From: Mactromeris polynyma
Lineage: Eukaryota > Mollusca > Bivalvia > Venerida > Mactridae
Reading direction: 5' to 3'
DNA length: 64,000 nucleotides
Assembly (NCBI GenBank): GCA_032209605.1
Contig: JASFXZ010000008.1
Coordinates: 6,076,001 to 6,140,000, forward strand
Part shown: positions 60,010-64,000 of the stretch, in pieces
Layout of the letters: the number at the start of each line of letters is the position of its first letter
How positions within the stretch are numbered: the stretch's first letter is position 1
Translations under genes and position numbers: made by a program
The notes under the pieces: generated by a model
Told to the model about the DNA's origin: nothing
Seen by the model: the letters and a program-made list of their open reading frames with translations, nothing else
Database searches by the model: none

Positions 60010-60085
60010 ATATTGTCTCAATAGCTCAGTGGCATAGGGGCATACGTATTCGTCCATTGATGTTGAGGCTACGGGTTCCAGTCAC
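60010..60085 (+). mobile_element. Decayed tRNA-like sequence
   Basis: CAATAGCTCAGTGGCATAGG then GCTACGGGTTCCAGTCAC has an A box (TAGCTCAGTGG) and a B-box-like GGTTCCAGTC. The anticodon arm does not pair. Probably a tRNA pseudogene or SINE head. Confidence 0.5.
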
Positions 60086-60367
60086 TCATGCTTCTTTTCC
60101 ATGTATATATTTTTTCTTTCTTTTTTTTGGACAAAAAAGTGTTTTGTTTTTCGGATAACTTTTGGTTATATTGACTTTTGTGTCGTATACATTCCTTTTA
60201 CTTTAAAATGAAAGTGAATCAAAGGAGCCTAGTATTTCCAAATTTTCGGTCTAGATTGTTACGAATTTGCGCATACATTTTATCTATTTTTAAAATGAGC
60301 TTATGGTGATACACACATACCATTTTCATGGACAATATGCTATGTTCGCGAAAACGAGGTCATTAAA

Positions 60368-60443
60368 AGTCTAGGAGTTCAAGGATTTGAACCCGGATTG
60401 TCCGCGAGCAAAATAATGTGCGTATCCATTACACCACGGAATT
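60368..60443 (-). mobile_element. Second decayed tRNA-like sequence, inverted
   Basis: Minus strand TTCCGTGGTGTAATGGATAC then CCGGGTTCAAATCC: A box (TGGTGTAATGG) and B box (GGTTCAAATCC) at tRNA spacing, anticodon arm not paired. It faces the one at 60010-60085 across about 280 bases. Confidence 0.55.
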
Positions 60444-61255
60444 AACATACTCTTTCGATATCTTCGATTTATATCACTCTTTTTAAAAGTCGAAAAGCGC
60501 CTCAGAGCGTATCATTAAAATACCAAAATTCCTGCCGTCCTAACCCACTGTCCTTGCAGATCCATGGAAGAAAATATTGCAGCATTACAACGTTGTTCAC
60601 ACGTTCTCCAAAAAGCTATCATAAAACGTTTCGAGACAGTTAACTTACGAAACCATATGTGAACATGTATCTTCAAACAAAAAACCCAGTTTTGAAATGT
60701 CAACGGTTTGCATTCTCGTTGGAAGAAAACAAATCTACAGACTATCATATCAAACTACACAAGCAATGATTTTTTGATACAACAAGGAAATATCAGTATA
60801 AAATATAGGACTACATTTGTGGTTTGCATTTGTGTGTTCTGCAGACTTTCCTTTTAATTCTGTAGAATAATGCTACATTTAGTGGTCTGCGATAACAGTG
60901 AATGTTTCTATGACTTGTGAATGTAATTTGGCAGCATTTTTAAGTTGCACATTTTCTCCATGATAGAGACACAAACTGACATAAAGTTAGCGATCTTGCT
61001 AAAGGGTCAAGGTTTTCGGGGACAATCGGTGACAAATCTTGTAATTAAGGGTGACTTTGTTGAATGCAATCAAACAGCATCTTGTCCAGTGCTCCCTAAT
61101 GTATTCCAAACCACGTGAAAGTCCGCTCTTTTGGATATCCTCAAATTGCAAATTATGACAAAATCAGGGAAATAAAACAAACATTTTCGCCGGCAAGGAT
61201 GTCATTCCTTAATCGTTAAGTAAAACTACAAACGTTGTATTATATAAACAGGTTA
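60444..61255. other. Non-coding, nothing recognised
   Basis: No exon, RNA gene or repeat family that I can support. Confidence 0.3.
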
Positions 61256-61431
61256 TGCTATCAATCCAAACCACATCTACATATTGAACGTTGTGTTTAT
61301 GCTATCAATCCAAACCACATCTACATATTGAACGTTGTGTTTATGCTATCAATCCAAACCACATCTACATATTGAACGTTGTGTTTATGCTATCAATCCA
61401 AACCACATCTACATATTGAACATTGTGTTTA
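61256..61431 (+). repeat. 44-bp tandem repeat (4 units)
   Basis: Units TGCTATCAATCCAAACCACA plus TCTACATATTGAACGTTGTG and TTTA. The last unit has CATTG for CGTTG. Units are otherwise identical, so the array is young. Confidence 0.92.
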
Positions 61432-62025
61432 TTGAATCATTTTTTGATTTTGGCACTAGGGACTTTCAGAAGAGTGGACCTTTGGAATACTTGACAGAAT
61501 CCGTTGTCACTTCTTTTATACTTTCCGAATACTGAATTAGTTCGCTCTAGAAGCATTAACATTACGTTAAGTAACTTCCTAAAGGACGCGCATGTCAGAC
61601 GAAAGAAAACATGATAGTATCAACTGAACCTGAACCAGAATTATGTTCCTAAACTATAGTATAAGGAACTTATTATGTCACGTGGACTGCTAGTTAATAG
61701 TATTCTTAATAATTATGTTTTAGACGAGTGTTAGGGGGTAGACGTGTTGGCCAAAGCTGGTGTACACTTGGTGGTAAAGCTTCTGGAGAAGTTTCGCTCA
61801 ATTCAAACCAGTGATTGTAGGAAAACTGGAGCCGTATTATCACAATGGGAACGTGTTGTTGAATAAGTTGTACATACATTTACACACGACCATCCTGATT
61901 TAATTAATGTGCTACAAATTGCTGACATCTTATTTAGTGCATCCATCATCTGATCATTAATGTCATCATAACCAAACATGTACACATATCAAGCGATATT
62001 TTTTCAGTTTTGATCAGCAACAGCA
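61432..62025. other. Non-coding, nothing recognised
   Basis: No credible exon on either strand between the 44-bp array and the satellite. Confidence 0.3.
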
Positions 62026-64000
62026 GTACTACAGCTACTTACCACTACTAGCGTAAACATCAGTAATACAGCTACTCACCACTACTAGCGTAAACATCAG
62101 TAATACAGCTACTCACCACTACTAGCGTAAACATCAGTAATACAGCTACTCACCACTACTAGCGTAAACAGCAATAATACAGCTACTCACCACTACTAGC
62201 GTAACAGCAATAATACAGCTATTTACCACTACTAGCGTAAACAGCAATAATACAGCTACTTACCACTACTAGCGTAAACAGCAATAATACAGCTACTTAC
62301 CACTACTAGCGTAAACATCAGTAATACAGCTACTCACCACTACTAGCGTAAACAGCAATAATACAGCTACTTACCACTACTAGCGTAAACATCAGTAATA
62401 CAGCTACTCACCACTACTAGCGTAAACAGCAATAATACAGCTACTTACCACTACTAGCGTAAACATCAGTAATACAGCTACTCACCACTACTAGCGTAAA
62501 CAGCAATAATACAGCTACTCACCACTATTAGCGTAAACAGCAATAATACAGCTACTTACCACTACTAGCGTAAACAGCAATAATACAGCTACTCACCACT
62601 ACTAGCGTAAACAGCAATAATACAGCTACTTACCACTACTAGCGTAAACATCAGTAATACAGCTACTCACCACTACTAGCGTAAATATCAGTAATACAGC
62701 TACTCACCACTACTAGCGTAAACATCAGTAATACAGCTACTCACCACTACTAGCGTAAACAGCAATAATACAGCTACTTACCACTACTAGCGGTTACAGC
62801 AATAATACAGCTACTTACCACTACTAGCGTAAACAGCAGTAATACAGCTACTCACCACTACTAGCGGTTACAGCAATAATACAGCTACTTACCACTACTA
62901 GCGTAAACAGCAATAATACAGCTACTTACCACTACTAGCGTAAACATCAGTAATACAGCTACTCACCACTACTAGCGGTTACAGCAATAATACAGCTACT
63001 TACCACTACTAGCGTAAACAGCGATAATACAGCTACTTACCACTACTAGCGTAAACAGCAATAATACAGCTTCTTACCACTACTAGCGTAAACAGCAATA
63101 ATACAGCTACTTACCACTACTAGCGTAAACAGCAATAATACAGCTACTTACTACTTCTAGCGTAAACAGCAATAATACAGCTACTTACCACTACTAGCGT
63201 AAACAGCAATAATACAGCTACTTACCACTACTAGCGTAAACAGCAATAATACAGCTACTCACCACTACTAGCGTAAACAGCAATAATACAGCTACTTACC
63301 ACTACTAGCGTAAACAGCAATAATACAGCTACTTACCACTACTAGCGTAAACAGCAATAATACAGCTACTTACCACTACTAGCGTAAACAGCAATAATAC
63401 AGCTACTCACCACTACTAGCGTAAACAGCAATAATACAGCTACTTACCACTACTAGCGTAAACAGCAATAATACAGCTACTTACCACTACTAGCGTAAAC
63501 AGCAATAATACAGCTACTTACCACTACTAGCGTAAACAGCAATAATACAGCTACTCACCACTACTAGCGTAAACAGCAATAATACAGCTACTCACCACTA
63601 CTAGCGTAAACATCAGTAATACAGCTACTTACCACTACTAGCGTAAACAGCAGCAATACAGCTACTCACAACTACTAGCGGTAACAGCAGCAATACAGCT
63701 ACTCACCACTACTAGCGGTAACAGCAGCAATACAGCTACTCACAACTACTAGCGGTAACAGCAGCAATACAGCTACTCGACACAGCTAGTGGTGTAACAG
63801 CAGCAATACAGCTACTCACAACTACTAGCGGTAACAGCAGCAATACAGCTACTCGACACAGCTAGTGGTGTAACAGCAGCAATACAGCTACTCACCACTA
63901 CTAGCGGTAACAGCAGCAATACAGCTACTCACAACTACTAGCGGTAACAGCAGCAATACAGCTACTCACCACTACTAGCGTAAACAGCAATAATACAGCT
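62026..64000 (+). repeat. 37-bp satellite array (about 53 units, runs past the window)
   Basis: Units contain AATACAGCTACTTACCACTA and CTAGCGTAAACAGCA. Three forms: CATCAGTAAT with CTCACC, CAGCAATAAT mostly with CTTACC, and, from about 63640 on, CAGCAGCAAT with CACAACTACTAGCGGTAA. The array is not closed at the right edge. Confidence 0.97.

Overview
This is animal nuclear DNA, most likely from a bivalve mollusc. It is AT-rich, has no bacterial-style gene packing, and carries one well resolved intron-rich gene whose introns follow the GT-AG rule. Several dispersed repeats look like types I associate with bivalve genomes: elements opening with a GGGCCATGATGGCCC hairpin followed by TATATCGCTCACC, elements ending near TGCCCTCTCTTCTTCGAAGG, tRNA-derived SINEs, and many short inverted-repeat elements. 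The bivalve assignment is from memory, not from a database search.

Layout. Bases 1-120 look like the last coding piece of a plus-strand gene that starts outside the window. A second plus-strand gene, 6096-6959, encodes a 287-residue protein of unknown function in one exon. About 7-25 kb is non-coding and holds dispersed repeats, MITE-like elements, a nested inverted-repeat element (19612-21704) and small tandem repeats. From 57164 down to 25728 the minus strand carries a complete sortilin gene (SORT1-like). I resolved 22 coding exons whose lengths and phases sum to 921 codons plus a stop. The protein has a signal or propeptide region, a ten-bladed VPS10 propeller with Asp-box motifs, a 10CC module with exactly ten cysteines, one transmembrane helix, and a tail with YSML, NPF and two acidic YHD(D)SD motifs. 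From 57.2 kb to 62 kb there is sortilin upstream sequence, a tRNA-Thr-derived SINE, a hairpin element and little else. From 62026 to the window end a 37-bp satellite runs without a break.

The unusual part is the sortilin gene. Its introns are crowded with minisatellites whose periods range from 17 to 79 bp. Several sit next to splice sites, and one (intron 11) has copied the exon 12 acceptor itself about 16 times. The penultimate coding exon (exon 21) is phase-neutral and carries a second copy of the acidic sorting motif, so skipping it would rebuild a vertebrate-like tail end. Three members of one terminal-inverted-repeat family show minisatellite growth from the element's own subterminal motif to different degrees. 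The sortilin start codon sits in a YY1/TISU-like element, with a perfect palindromic E-box just upstream.
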